64,000 nucleotides of DNA, taken from NCBI GenBank assembly GCA_009801085.1, contig VNWV01000001.1, positions 62,001 to 126,000 on the forward strand, given 5' to 3'. This DNA comes from Lasiodiplodia sp. COLG20. Lineage: Eukaryota; Ascomycota; Dothideomycetes; Botryosphaeriales; Botryosphaeriaceae. A model generated the notes under the pieces. The model was not told the DNA's origin, ran no database searches, and saw only the letters and a program-made list of their open reading frames with translations. Made by a program: the position numbers and the translations under genes. This document shows positions 22,916 to 35,317 of the stretch, in pieces; positions within the stretch are counted from its first letter, which is position 1; every line of letters starts with the position of its first letter.

Positions 22916-25900
22916 ATGGCCGGACACATTGTGCGCGCCCGCGCCCAGGCGCTGCGCACTCGCAGCATCGCCGCCAGACGACCGCACATCCTCGGTGGCA
23001 AGCTCGTCCCGCCGACCCCAACCTACCGGTCTATTGCCACACGCAGGATCACGACCGCTGCCGTGGCACCTGAGCCCGGCCTCGAGGTTCCGGGTGCCCA
23101 GGTCGAGTTTCCGCCGCCGCCGCAGAGCCGCAGAGATGCGATCAAGCAGGCCAAGCCCTTCTCGGAATTTTTGACCGACACCTTCAATCGCCAGCATGAC
23201 TACTTGCGGATCAGTATCACTGAGCGCTGCAATCTGCGCTGACTGTACTGCATGCCAGAAGGTACGTTGCTTTCACCCGCCAGCAGAAGTCAGAAAAAAA
23301 AAAGTGCCACGGCTAACAACTACGTCACACAGAGGGCGTCCCACTCTCCCCGCCGGACCACCTGCTGACGACCCCCGAAATCTTCTACATCTCCTCGCTC
23401 TTCGTGTCCCAAGGCGTCAACAAGATCCGGCTGACCGGTGGCGAGCCCACCGTGCGCCGCGACATCCTCCCTCTAATGCAGTCCATCGGGTCCCTCCGCT
23501 CTAAAGGCCTGCGCGAGCTAGCCATCACAACGAACGGCATATCGCTGCACCGCAAGCTGGACAGCATGGTGGAGTCGGGCTTGACGGGCATCAACCTCAG
23601 CCTGGACACGCTAGACCCGTTCCAGTTCACTATTATGACGCGGCGCAAGGGCTTTGACGCCGTCATGAAGAGCATAGACCGGGTGCTGGAGATGAAGCGG
23701 CTGGGCGCACCGGTGAAGCTCAAGATCAACTGCGTCGTCATGCGTGGCATGAACGACCGTGAGATCGTGCCCTTCGTGGAGCTGGGCCGCGAGAAGGACA
23801 TCGAGGTGCGCTTCATCGAGTACATGCCGTTCGACGGGAACAAGTGGAACCAGAAGAAGATGATGTCCTACCAGGAGATGCTGGACGTCATCCGCGTCAA
23901 GTACCCCGACGTGCGCCCCGTCAAGGGCCACAAGAACGACACGAGCAAGACGTGGGAGATTCCCGGCTTCGTCGGCAAGATTGGGTTCATCACGAGCATG
24001 ACGCATAATTTCTGCGGTACTTGCAACAGGCTACGTATCACGAGTGACGGTAACCTGAAAGTCTGCTTGTTTGGCAATACCGAGGTCTCGCTGCGCGATA
24101 TCATGAGGAAAGATAACGACGGCAAGCCCATTGACCAAGAGGCTTTCGAAGCTATCAAGGAGGTTGAGATGAACAGGCAACAAGGTCTTCTAAGTGAGAG
24201 CTCAACCCCCGGTTGGAGCGAGCGGGAGCGCGAGCTCCTTGAAGTCATCGGCGCTGCTGTGAAGCGTAAGAAGGCAAAACACGCCGGAATGGGGGAGCTC
24301 GAAAATATGAAGAACAGGCCTATGATTCTAATTGGTGGGTAATGGTTTTTCTCGTCTGCAAAGTGATCTTTTGACAACGTTGGATTGCGCATGAGCCATG
24401 AGTTTTCTGGTCTTGGGATACTACCAGGGAGCGGCATCTGGCGGCGTTCATATCATGTTCACGTATCCAGAGGGGGCACCCTCATCCAATGCGCTACTGT
24501 CGCTGTTGAATCGAAGCTGTTCCCATGTCCCAACTGCCTACCCAGCTGTGCGAAGTGAGAAAGGCTCGCTAATCGATTTCGCAGACGAACAACATTCCAG
24601 ACGCTCAGTTTTGGGTGTCCATCATAAGGCTAAAGCGCCAGCACGTCGTGGTGTATCAAACACATCACAGCCCTGGAAATCAATCCCAACTCATCTCCTC
24701 GGTGCGGCATCATCAAGCATGGGAATCAGATATTTCTCATCGTCCAGTCGCAAGGTTTCCCCTAAAGGATGGCCCAACGAAGAAGAATTCGACGAGGAAG
24801 ATTCTTTCAAGCAACGTCCCAACGAACAGAAGGAGGAGGAAGAGGAGCAGAGGCCGGTCAAACTCACGCACGTCAACCAAAACGGCACCGCACACATGGT
24901 AGCGGTAGGCAACAAGAGACCGACGCACCGCACCGCCTTCGCCGTCTCAACGGTGCGCTTCTCCAAGCCCGAGCCGCTCCGGCTCATCAAGCAAAACGCC
25001 ATCAAGAAGGGCGACGTGCTCAGCGTGGCGCGCATCGCCGGCATCATGGCGGCCAAGCAGACGCCGACCATCATCCCGCTGTGCCACAACATCGACATCA
25101 CCCACGCCGAGGTCGAGGCCGGCTTGATCGAGCCTCCGCCATCGGCCGAAAGCTCCACCACCGCTCCACGAGACGCCAACGAAGAAGCAGAAGAAGAAGA
25201 CCACGACGACGAACCCTCCGCCCTCACGCACCGCCGCCCCGAATCGCGCGCACGCCTGTACTCGACCTCGCACCTGTCCCCGGGCGACCCGCGCGCCGTG
25301 GCGGACTCGTCGGCGTACCCGTTCGGCGGCGTGATGCTGACGGCGCGCGTCGAGACGACGGGCCGCACGGGCGTCGAGATGGACGCTCTGCACGCCGCGT
25401 CGGCCGCCGCGCTGACCGTCTACGACATGTGCAAGGCGGTCGACAAGGCGATGTCGCTGCAGAACGCCCGCGTCGTGCTCAAGACGGGCGGCAAGTCGGG
25501 CGACTGGGTCGACGTGGGGTGGCTGTTCGCGCGGGCGGGCGTGGTGAGGAGAAAGGAGTTGGATGGGTTGATGACGTCGGCGGGGGGTGCGGTGGACGAG
25601 GGGGTGAGGAGGGCGGTTGCGGAGATGGTGGCGGCGGGGGAGGGGGAGGGGGAGGGAGGAGGGTTGGCGAGGCGCGAGTGGAAGAAGTGCTATCGTGTGC
25701 TGACCCGCTCCGGCTGGGAGCCTGAGAAGGCGATGCAGCTGCTCAGTTGGATCCCGCGCAAGGCGTATTCGCCGGCGTCCGTTGGTGAGAATGGAGGCGC
25801 GGAGGGGGTTGAGGGCGAGGAGGGCGTCGCTGCTGCTGCTGCTGAAGCTGAGGCTTTGGAGGAGGAGATGGTGGCCGAGGAAGATGATGCTGAGGCCTCG

Positions 25901-27874
25901 GAAGAGGAGGGGGAGGAGTTTGTGGTGGAAGTAGAAGATGCCGAAGATTTGGAGGAGCTGGCGAGAGAGGATTATGCCACGATTCTCGAGCAGCAGCTGA
26001 GGCAAGAACTCGAAGAACTGGAAAGAGAGGAACTCCTCGACGACGAAGAAGGTGAGGCCGACGACGTGGAGGAGGAGGAGGTGCTCGAGGAAGATCAGCC
26101 GCCGGTCCCAGCAGGCGCCAACACCGAGGGGGTGCAGAACGGCAGCGTTGGGCGTCAGGAGAAGCAGCAGCAGAGCGCAAGGATGGAGAAGGAAAAGGAA
26201 GACACAGATCCTGCTCTTCCTTTTGCTACCACTAATACCTCCTCCGAGACGTCTCTTCCTTCTTCGGCTCCTACCACTGCTGCTCCTACTTCTGCTGGGG
26301 CGAATCTCAAGAAGCCGGTAGAAGACACAATGGCGCTGTTCAACGATGGACACATGGCTGACGGCGATTCCAACCAGAACCCACTGCTCACGGCGTCGAT
26401 GATCAGACAAATGTCCCCTCGAGACCTCTTCGCCGACAACGCCAGGTCGAGCGGAAAGCGCCGCGAGTTCCAGACCAAGGCCCAAAAAATCCAAGAGGAA
26501 GAGGAGGAGGTCGAGGAGGAAGTCGACCAGGAGGCCGATGAGGAGTCTGACCGGGAGTTTGAGGAGGGGTTCGAGCAGCAGAAGAAGGAGTACTTCGAGA
26601 AGAGGGCGCGAGCGTATAGGGAGCAAAGAAAGCAGAGGCGGAGACTGAGGAAGGAAGCGATAAAGCAGGAGAAAAGAGACTTGAAAAGAGAGAAGGAACA
26701 GGAAAAGAAGAAGCGACTAACCCAGCTTCTGGCACTGGAAGCAGAAGAGATGCGGAGAAACCGGCTTGAAGCACAGGAGGAAGCCGAAGCTATCGCAAGG
26801 AAAAAGTCCGCAAACGTGCTGCAAAATCCGGAGGGAGAAGAAGAAGCCATAAGGAAATCCCCCTATACAACCACGCCGCGACGCCCGACGCCATCCTTCC
26901 ACCACGACCCTCAGGGCTTCATCGCCGCGGCCGAGAGACGCTCGAAGGGCGACAAGCGCGACGGCATCGGCTTCGCCCTCCCACAGGTCCAACCCACAGC
27001 AGAAGACATAAAACGCGCACAGAAGTCGCGCGCCTCGACCGAGCCCATGCCCAAACACCTGGAAGACCCGGCGGAACGCCTGGAGCGGAAGCGCTGGCTG
27101 CGCGACGGCCTGTTCGACAAGCGCATGGAGAAGCTCGCAGCGCTGGGCCGCATGGTGGCGGCGGCGCGGCGCTCGCCCAAGTATAGCCCGCACTGGAAGC
27201 GGGCCCGCTCGCAGGGCGGCAAGGCCATGGTCACGGTCGCGCTGGCGGCCAAGATCGGCATGCACACGTCGCGCTACGACATCCTGCAGTGGAAGCCGCC
27301 GGGCTTGGAGGACGACGACGTGGAGAAGGTCGGCGAGGAGGTGCTGAGGGAGAGTTGGGAGAAGTTTGTTCAGACTAAGCCGCCGAAGATGACGTGGAAG
27401 TACATGCAGATGAGGAAGGACGGCATTGATAACAAGTACGTACTGAGGCATCGGGTGCTGGATGAAAAGGAGCGGTTGAAGATGGCCATGAGCCGCGTCG
27501 ATTACAACGAGTGGTGCCTGTTGACCAACGTCATGGAGAAGAGGGAGAGGAGGTGGGCTAGGGAAGCAGGGTTCGTCGGAGTAGAAGAACGCGCGCAGGA
27601 GGAGACGAGGAGGGTGTTGAACACTCCTGCTCCTGGGGAGGCCTGGTACGATCAATTGTTGGAGGAAATGGATGATGACTTGAAGGATGACGCGAAGGAT
27701 GAGGGGAAGACGGAAAGCGTGAGCGACGAGAGCAGCAACGCGGAGGATGAGAGTGATGATTTTGATGAACTTCAAAGCTTGATTGACAAGAAGGGTAAAA
27801 TGACGACGGAGGGAAAGGAGGGGGCAAAGGGGAAGAAAGGAAAGAAAGGGAAAGGGAAAGGGAAGAGGGGATAA
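22916..27874 (+). CDS. cnxABC: Molybdenum cofactor biosynthesis protein, MoaA-MoaC fusion (CnxABC type), with an in-frame TGA and a long C-terminal extension
   Basis: This enzyme makes cPMP from GTP, the first step of Moco synthesis. Exon 1 is 22916-23261, exon 2 begins at 23333, and a second intron begins at 24335 or 24339 and ends between 24395 and 24470 (not resolved); the last exon runs to 27874. The N-terminus looks mitochondrial (Arg/Ala-rich). The MoaA part has the motif [31 protein letters not shown], and the second cluster site [16 protein letters not shown]...CLFG. The TGA (23240-23242) replaces the second cysteine of CX3CX2C. The MoaC part has [60 protein letters not shown] and KTGGKSGDW. 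After it the same frame continues for about 780 residues: acidic and Lys/Glu-rich coiled-coil regions, then a basic conserved-looking block ([37 protein letters not shown]). I do not recognise that part. Confidence 0.85.
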
Positions 27875-28318
27875 AAGGAGGCGACTATGAGGGTTCATGG
27901 TAAAGATTTTGTGTTTATTTGTTTGCTGTACGATAGTGTGTTCTGTTGAAAAAAGTAAAAAGTGCTCAATGCGGTGTAAAGAGTAGATTCAGAAGTAGAA
28001 AAAATATCAGCTCCCTGTATTTGTAGTATAACCAAAGAGAGACTTCATTTTTGAGTAAATGATTTCAAGATGAAAGTCATAAAAGGAGCTCAGTTTTTTC
28101 GGCAGTATTTGCTTCCTTCTATGTCGGCAATTCCCAACCCAATGATCAATTTATAGAGCACACCGTGCTCGATATTTCATGAGGCGAGAGAAGTGTATGT
28201 TCCATATGTTCCTTACCCAAACCCTCCAGATGCCGAAACATGATGTCGTCAACCGAATAAAAATACACATTACACCGTCAATCCCCATCATATCGCACTA
28301 TAATGCCGCATTTCCCTT
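27875..28318. other. Intergenic region between convergent genes
   Basis: About 440 bases of AT-rich sequence between the ends of the molybdenum cofactor gene and the secreted GMC oxidoreductase gene, which point at each other. It should hold both 3' untranslated regions. No gene is seen. Confidence 0.5.
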
Positions 28319-30400
28319 TCACTTCCGCGTCGCGTTGTCCTCAGCGGCCGCAATAATGACGTCGGCGGCCTTCTCGCTGAACATGTACACGGAGGTCGCA
28401 ATGAAGAAGCCCTGAATGCGCGGCATAGCGCTGGCGTCGACGACACGCAGGCCGGAGACGCCCCTGACCCTAAAATCGCCATCCAGCACGGCCATGGGGT
28501 CGTCGTCGGCGCCGATGGGGGCGGAGCAGCTGGCGTGGTGGCCCCAGGCCTCGTCCTTGATGAACTGCTTGGTGGCCTCCTCGCCAGGCGGTGGGTTGAC
28601 GGCTTCCCACTCGCCGATGGTCGGGCTCATGCTGTCGTAGATGCGGCGCGAGAACTCGACGCCCTCGTAGACGGCCTGCAGGTCGAGCTCGTCGGCGCCG
28701 TCGTCGGTGGTGCCTTCGTCGAAGTAGTGGAAGCTGATGAGCGGCGTGTCGAGCGGGTCGGCGGAGCGCAGGCGCACGGTGCCGGCGCGGTTGCGCGTGT
28801 GGGCTTTGAGGGCGAGCCACGACCAGTGGTGGGCGTCGGCGACCGAGACGTTGGAGTAGTTGCGGTAGTAGCCCCTGAAGTTGACGGGCACGCCGAGGAG
28901 GATGAGGTCGGTCGGGTCGTCGGTCGCGGCGGTGCTGGATTTGAGGACGGCGGAGAGGGCGAGGCCCGAGGAGCCGTAGAGGCCTTTGAAGGCGGCGTTG
29001 TTTTGCCAGCGCTCCAGGCACGGGTCGCCCGGCTTGCCCCAGGTGCAGTCCTCGAGAACGGTGAAGTTGCCGTCGAAGTTGGCTATCGTGGGGATCTCGT
29101 AGCGGTCCTGCAGGTTGGTGCCGACGCCGGGGAGGTCCTTGACGAGCGGGATCGAGTGCGAGGCCAGCTCGTCGGCCGGGCCGATGCCGCTGAGCTTGAG
29201 CAGCTGTGGCGTGTTGTAGACGCCGCCGGCTACGATGACCTCGCGCGTGGCGTTGACGCTGCCGGGCACGGCGTTGGCGGGCTGCGAGCCGGACGGGGCG
29301 GCACGGGGGTCGGCGCGGTACAGAGACTTGCCATCGAGGAAGTCGACGCCGATAGCACGCGGCTCGCCGGTGGTGGTGTCGTTGTCGAAGCGGATTTTGG
29401 TGACGAAGCAGTTGGTGCGGACGTCCAGCGGGTACTTTCCTGAGTTGGCCACTTCGAGCACAAACTCGCGCGGCCCGTTGCGCGCGTAGTTCTCGATGGC
29501 CAGCGGCACCTGGTACAGATTGACGCTCTGATCGCGCGCCTTGCCGGGGAAGTTGACGTCTTGGAGCAGTAAGCTGGCTAGGCCGGTCACGGTGGTGAGC
29601 AGACCCTCGATGACGTTGCGCCCCAGCGCCGTGGCCGCCGCAATGACCATTTGCAGCAGCTTAGCATCCTCGAGCACCAGCGTCAGATCCGTCGTGCCCG
29701 TCGTCAGCCACCCGTCAACTCCGTGACCGACCAAGTTGTTGCCCAGCAGGTACTCGGCCTTCTCCAGCCGCTGGAAGTACTTGCGCATGTTGGCCGCGTT
29801 CCACGATTCGTCGCCCGTCAGCTCCACCATATACTCCCAATCCTGCTCATGCGGGTAAATGGTGACCATGGCATTGTGCGACCCGCAGCCGCCCAGCGTG
29901 CCCGCGCGCGGGTACAGAATGCCCTTCATCTGCGCTCCTTCTGGCGGATCCAGCCCAGTGTACAAACTGCCATCCGGCATGTCGTACGTACACTTGCTGT
30001 CGCGCGCCTGCCGCTCGTCGTCGTCGTAGTGCCGCACCCAGAAGTCCCACCGCATTGGTTCGTACTCACTCGACTGCGCGTGGAACGCCGGCACCCGCTC
30101 CTTCAAATCCTCTCCATGGTCCTCACCAGCCTCGATCAGCAGCGTCTTGTAGCCCGCCATTGCCAGACGCGCCGCCAATGGGCCGCCGCCCGGTCCGGAG
30201 CCGACGATGACATATTCGTAGTCTTCAAGAACCGTGGCGCTGGAGTCTTGGCGCGAAGTGTGTTGGTGTTGAGGCTCGCTGAATGAATATCAGCAAATGA
30301 AGTATGAAAGATCCTTGATCATAAGATGGACTTACACAGCAGCCGCTAGCAATGCGCTTCCGAGCAGAAACAAGCTCTTCACGCCTGTTGTGCGCACCAT
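28319..30400 (-). CDS. Secreted GMC family FAD-dependent oxidoreductase
   Basis: The first exon is 30336-30400, the intron 30279-30335 (57 nt, GTAAGT donor) and the second exon 28319-30278, giving 674 residues. The first exon supplies a signal peptide, MVRTTGVKSLFLLGSALLAA. FAD-binding YEYVIVGSGPGGGPLAARLA follows, then PRAGTLGGCGSHNAMVTIYP, EVIVAGGVYNTPQLLKLSGI and the C-terminal DEAWGHHASCSAPIGADDDP with RVVDASAMPRIQGFFIATSV. Several N-glycosylation sites (NFTVLE, NYSNVS) fit export. It is only distantly like the other GMC gene at 19908. Enzymes of this branch oxidise extracellular alcohols or sugars and can supply hydrogen peroxide; the exact substrate is not readable. Confidence 0.9.
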
Positions 30401-32757
30401 CTTGAAACGATCGTCGCACTCAGCCCTATGCGCGCGAATACCAAAGGAGAAGCGAATGACTGGGGATGGACGACAGTCACACTTGGCGCTTGATCAGGAG
30501 CAGCGGCAGTCGATGCAGTTATAAATCGGTGAGGGCGAGCCGTCATGGAACTCCCTGTCACGGTCCTTTCTTTTGATCGACATCCCCGCCTCGTCTCGAG
30601 TGAGACAAATGCTCGCCGCCTTTTATCGGACTGCACGACTTCGGAGAAGCAGTCTTGATGTGGATGTGTGAGTCCATTGGCCCCTTGACGAGAGCGGTAA
30701 GGCCCGTGGAATGAAATTGCGCCGTGCCATGCGCCATGCAGGGACAAAAACCTTTTTGCAGGGATTGTTTCTGCCTGGACTCATCCACTCTTCTCCAGTT
30801 GAGGCGAGTATCTGCACAACGGCTTTGGGGGCTGAACCTTGGCCACTTGCAGGCTCCTGCTGCCCGACTCTCATTTCCACTTTCGCTCAAGTGTCCCAGA
30901 CGGTGCGCGAAACCGGCACCCTGCTTGCCAACTGCATACCCCGGCCCGCACCGATGTCATTCACTTAGGGTTAACGGCGCGCTATTTCCTATAAGCTGTT
31001 ACCCAAAGCGCATGCGGAGTCGGTAAACAGATTAAACAATTGCGCCATCCGTGCAACCTGATTGGCGGAAACACCGACAAGACCTGCACCATGCAGCCGT
31101 TATCACAATGATTCGCTCCCATGACTCGCCCAAAACGGCAGCAGGGCAGCTTCACCTTTTCCAATCCCCATTCTATCGGCCCTACAGCGCCTGCTTAGCT
31201 CGCACTTGGTAGGTACAGCGTCCACCCCCATTCACTACCTCGCCACCGCCATTGCAGCCTGATGCGCACGCAACAGGGCCTTCTTTTGGATCCCTTTCCG
31301 CAGTCCTGCAACTCCGGGCTTACTCATCTACCACCGTGTCTCAGCTCCTCCACCATCGCGCACCTGCACGTACGTCACGCTCCTCTTTAAATCTCCCAGC
31401 CCTTTGTAGTTGTCTTGATTGCCACCGTTATTGGTTGGTCACGTTCTTGGACAAAAGACACGCGTAATTATTGCCCTACTACCGGCATATGCCAGCTCAG
31501 ATACTGTCAGGCTCTACACTCCGCAGTTGTGGGCTTCTGACCGGTGGTGGCATCTGTCATGCAATCAGGAGAGACATATTCAAATGGTAAAGGCTTCCAG
31601 TAACCCTGTAGCCTTGGCTGCTCAAGCGAAAGGCATACGAGATCCCGACATTTTGGTTCTAGAAGCACGCCGGGGGATTGGGTGTCAGGCGCCTATTTTA
31701 TATCGGCAACCACACACTTCTCCGGATTTTAGAGTCCACCTCTCGACCGTTCGGCCATACTTCGCTAGCTCTTTGGATTTTCTGGCCAGTTTCCGCATTT
31801 GTCTTCGCTCTCAAAGAACAAGCGGATCCCCAACACATTTCGTCCTGAATAAAAAAAAGCCGAGGCCAAAAAAAAAAAGAGATTCGTCATTGCATTCCTC
31901 TCAAACTATCGTCGAAGCTATTCAAGCATTAAACCAATGCAAAGAGCTTTATTAAAGCCGTTGACATATAAGTAGTGTCTGTACGGGCTGACTGGGAATT
32001 GGACCGCCCGGCATTCTATCTTGGAGGCCAAAACCGTCTCACCATTGAAGTCTCACCAACTGCTTGTTATGAAGTAGAACGCCCTCATTTTAGATACAAT
32101 ATTGAATAATATCATGCCCAACAAGACCCAGAAAGAACAAACTCAAACGCAGCTCGACCGGTGATCTCATTGCAGGGACAACCATAAGACCCTCTGACTC
32201 TTCCGCAAGCCCCTTCAATAATAGTATCCTGGGGCGATTCTGGTATGTTCTTGGGCACAATAGATCTGGTACAGAACAAAACAACGATCCCGAAAGGCAG
32301 AACCCTCGATTGAACCACTTAGTCAGCTCGAACCGTCCCCTCAGGGCCGGTTATTAGACCGTTCAATTGGTTGCGAGCTGTTTGTGGTTTGTCAAGATTC
32401 CTGTCAAAGGGGCACGTAGCGGGGATCGAGGAAAGGCGAATCTCCCCCCAACATCCCGAAGAAGATCATGCGCAGTCTTCTTATTCGGTCACTTCTGAGG
32501 ATTCAGGTGGTGCTGTTAGCAGGGAACAATCTCTCAGAGGTATATTTAGTGTTTTTTGTTCTAGGTAGCTCCATATATCACCCGTTCACATACTCAGCTT
32601 CATGCCGTAACAGCGCTGCCCCGGCCTGCTCTAACTCACGATTCTCACCACCCCCCAGCTGATAGTCATTCGATAACAGTACACTATCAGAGAAATGAAG
32701 GAAATTTTGCTACTGGTTTTGTATGACAAAGCACCTTCATTCGAACCACTACGGGAG
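30401..32757. other. Long gene-free stretch (about 2.4 kb)
   Basis: No supported gene. The longest frame, 31419-31955 on the plus strand (178 codons), has no recognisable domain, poor codon bias and ends in a lysine-rich stretch made by A-runs. On the minus strand near 31766-31720 there is a sequence resembling the first half of a tRNA (see rejected items). The right end, up to 32757, is the 3' side of the HET-ankyrin gene. Confidence 0.45.
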
Positions 32758-35317
32758 CTACATCAGACGGTCTACATCTGTTCCGCGCAGAAGTTTGATG
32801 ACGGCTTCGTGTCCATACGTTTCCGCAAACATCAGCGACGTCCTGCCACTCCGAGTCCCTGAGTTCACATCAGCTTTGTTATCAAGAAGTATCTTGACCA
32901 CAGCCTCGTGTCCTTCCTCTGCAGCATACGACAGCGGCGTCCTACCATGCATATCCTTAGCGTTTACATCAGCATTGTTGTCAAGAAGCATCTTGACTAC
33001 AGCTTCGCGTCCGTCTGATGCCGCGCTCAACAGCGGCGTACTACCATTCGAATCCCGAGAGTCCACATCAACTCCTTTGTCAAGGAGCATTTTGACTACA
33101 ACCTCGTGACCACTTTTAGCGGCTTTAGATATCGCAGTCATACCCGAGGAGTCTTTGGTTTTAATGTCAATCTTATCCGCCTCAAGTAGTTGCTTTACTA
33201 CACCTTCGTGTCCTTTTTCAGCTGCCTTAAATAGCGGAGTCTGTTTTCTTCTATCCTTCGCATTAACGTTGATCTGATCCGCCTTGATCAGTAGCTTTAC
33301 TATACTCTCGTGTCCATATTCAGCGGCATTCCATAACGGAGTATGTCCGAATCTATCTTTCGCGTTAACGTTGATCTGATCCGTCTTGAGTAGTAGCTTT
33401 ACTACTTCCTCCTGCCCAGATGCAGCGGCGCATGATAGCGGAGTCTGGCCAAGAGAACACGCCGCAATGACTTTGGGGCGGCCTGACTCTAATAGGAGCT
33501 TCACCAAGGCCAAGTGTCCTTGCGCAGCAGCATGCGACAACGGCGTCAGACCATTCCTGTCTACCAAATCCAGGCTGTTCCCACCTTCCGCGAGTAACAT
33601 ACTTGCTAGCTCGGCGTGCCCGTTTTTAGCTGCGAACGACAACGGTGTTAGGTCGCTCAAGTCTCCTGGAGATACGTGCAGACCCATCGTCTCGAGTATG
33701 GCTCCGTGTAGTTTCGCTGCTTCGCTGAACATCTCTTCGTCGTTTCTTTTCGGATCCATTGGCGCATCCTTCAGTACTAGAGCAACATTCCACAAGCACG
33801 TGAAATAGTTGAGTTGGCTTGTCAGATCCGACTTGTCTGAGCTTCGGGTTAAGTCGTACGCCGAAGCGTCTTGCGATTCGACCAAGCAATTTCCCGAATC
33901 CCAGGTGAGGAGAAAGTCCCAATTGAAATATTTTGTCGACTGCATGAGATTCAACAGTTTCTCTCGCGATTTCCCCCGGGGAACTGCTCCAATCATGACA
34001 ACATCAAAGTGACACTTGTAGGGCCTGATAATGATCGGCTTCTGAGCGCCTTCAAGGAGGCATACCAAGTCACCCTGCTTGATTGGCTTTGGTAAAGACG
34101 GAAGAGAGCAGCTGATCGACTCCCAGGAATACTTTTTTGGGATGGATAGATTGGATCCAACATCGATGGTGACCTTGGTCTCCCAACCTTGTGTAGTATT
34201 GATCATAGATACCCTCCCGAGAATGCAGCCTTTCCCTTTGATGATTGCGACTTCAGTGTTTTCTGTAGTCTCAATATTGACCAGATTGCCGAGTAGAAAT
34301 CTGACAAGACGCTGGAAAAGCTCTGCCCATGCAAGCTTGTAATCAGGCTCCAACCCGGCTGTACTGATGTCATCCGAGGTCATACCGATCAAGGCGTAAA
34401 CTTTGTCGTGGCGTATCGTGGTCTCGTGGGTATGATACTGGTCGATCAATTCGCTAAGAGAGCAAATATCCAGCGAAAATCTTGTCTGTTTCTTCGACAA
34501 TCGTCTTGGTCGAAAGACTGCACCTCTCATCAGAAAAGTGACGGAACAGAATGGCGTTTTCCAGGTTTTCATCAAGGAATTCAAGCCCAAAGAGAAAGCA
34601 TGTCCCTCAATTTCACTTGAGCCACACAGGATTGCTACGTGTCGGGCAGCACCGATTTCTTGTAGAATCTGTTCGAAAATTAGTTACTTGTCCATACCAG
34701 TTTGCCATTTTCTCTCATACCCACATGCGACTAAACCATGGACGGCTTAGTAGCTTCAAAATGCCTTGCCGTAGGTCATACATGGGTTGAGTCGTTGGTG
34801 TGTCGTCGCAAGGAGGTTGGAGAACGGAGCCCGAGGCAGCTTGGATTGATTCGAGCACCATATCGCTATCGTCTTGTGCCTCTCCAAGCCAAACAAGCAC
34901 GCATTTTGCTCTGGCATAAACGAGTGGCATCAATTGGATCTGATGTTCCTTCTCTTCATCGTTTGTCTGATCAATGCAGACAGCATCCACCCAGAGAATC
35001 CGAGGGAAATGGCAATGCCGGAGACGCAAGAGCGCATCGTGAAGGCTTTGCGTAATTGAGAGTTCTGAATCCACTTCCTGATTCCCGTCGTTCTGATTTT
35101 CTGTGATGATGATTGACTTGGGCTTCTTTTCGCCACCCCAGACATACGAGAGTGCTTCGTATACCTCAGACACATGATTCGCCGCATCGAGATCTTCAAG
35201 GGGATACTCGATGATTTTGCCTCGCAGGATGCTGGATTTGTCCCTACTCGGTAGTAGTTCGAGCACACGAATGGCGGAACCCTTCTGAAAGAGTGGGTTA
35301 TAGCGATATTGACGCAT
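32758..35317 (-). CDS. HET-domain protein with C-terminal ankyrin repeats
   Basis: The first exon is 34721-35317, the intron 34669-34720 (52 nt) and the second exon 32758-34668, giving 835 residues. I chose the ATG at 35317 because MRQYRYNPLFQKGSAIRVLE is the usual start of HET proteins; the frame stays open further upstream but without an ATG. HET blocks: YEALSYVWGGEKKP, RHCHFPRILWVDAVCIDQTN, RAKCVLVWLGEAQDDSD and LLSRPWFSRMW-ILQEIGAARH across the splice. A middle region (KVYALIGMTSDD) is also typical. From about residue 530 there are roughly nine ankyrin repeats of the form TPLSYAAEEGHEAVVKILLD. HET proteins trigger incompatibility cell death or defence when activated; the repeats are the likely recognition part. 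Confidence 0.88.

Noticed and set aside
24947..26626. A 559-codon minus-strand frame rich in Leu, Arg and Pro
   Set aside because: Antisense shadow of the Glu/Lys-rich part of the MoaA-MoaC gene; the GC-rich low-complexity DNA keeps it open.
31620..31770. A tRNA-like sequence on the minus strand (TATGGCCGAACGGTCGAG, then GGACTCTAAAATCC), which would place CTA, the amber-reading triplet, in the anticodon loop
   Set aside because: The first part resembles the A-box of tRNA-Ser/Leu, but the anticodon loop would have eight bases, the D-arm does not fit, and no B-box or proper acceptor stem follows. Tempting because of the TAG in the regulator gene, but not supportable as a tRNA; tRNAscan-SE would settle it.
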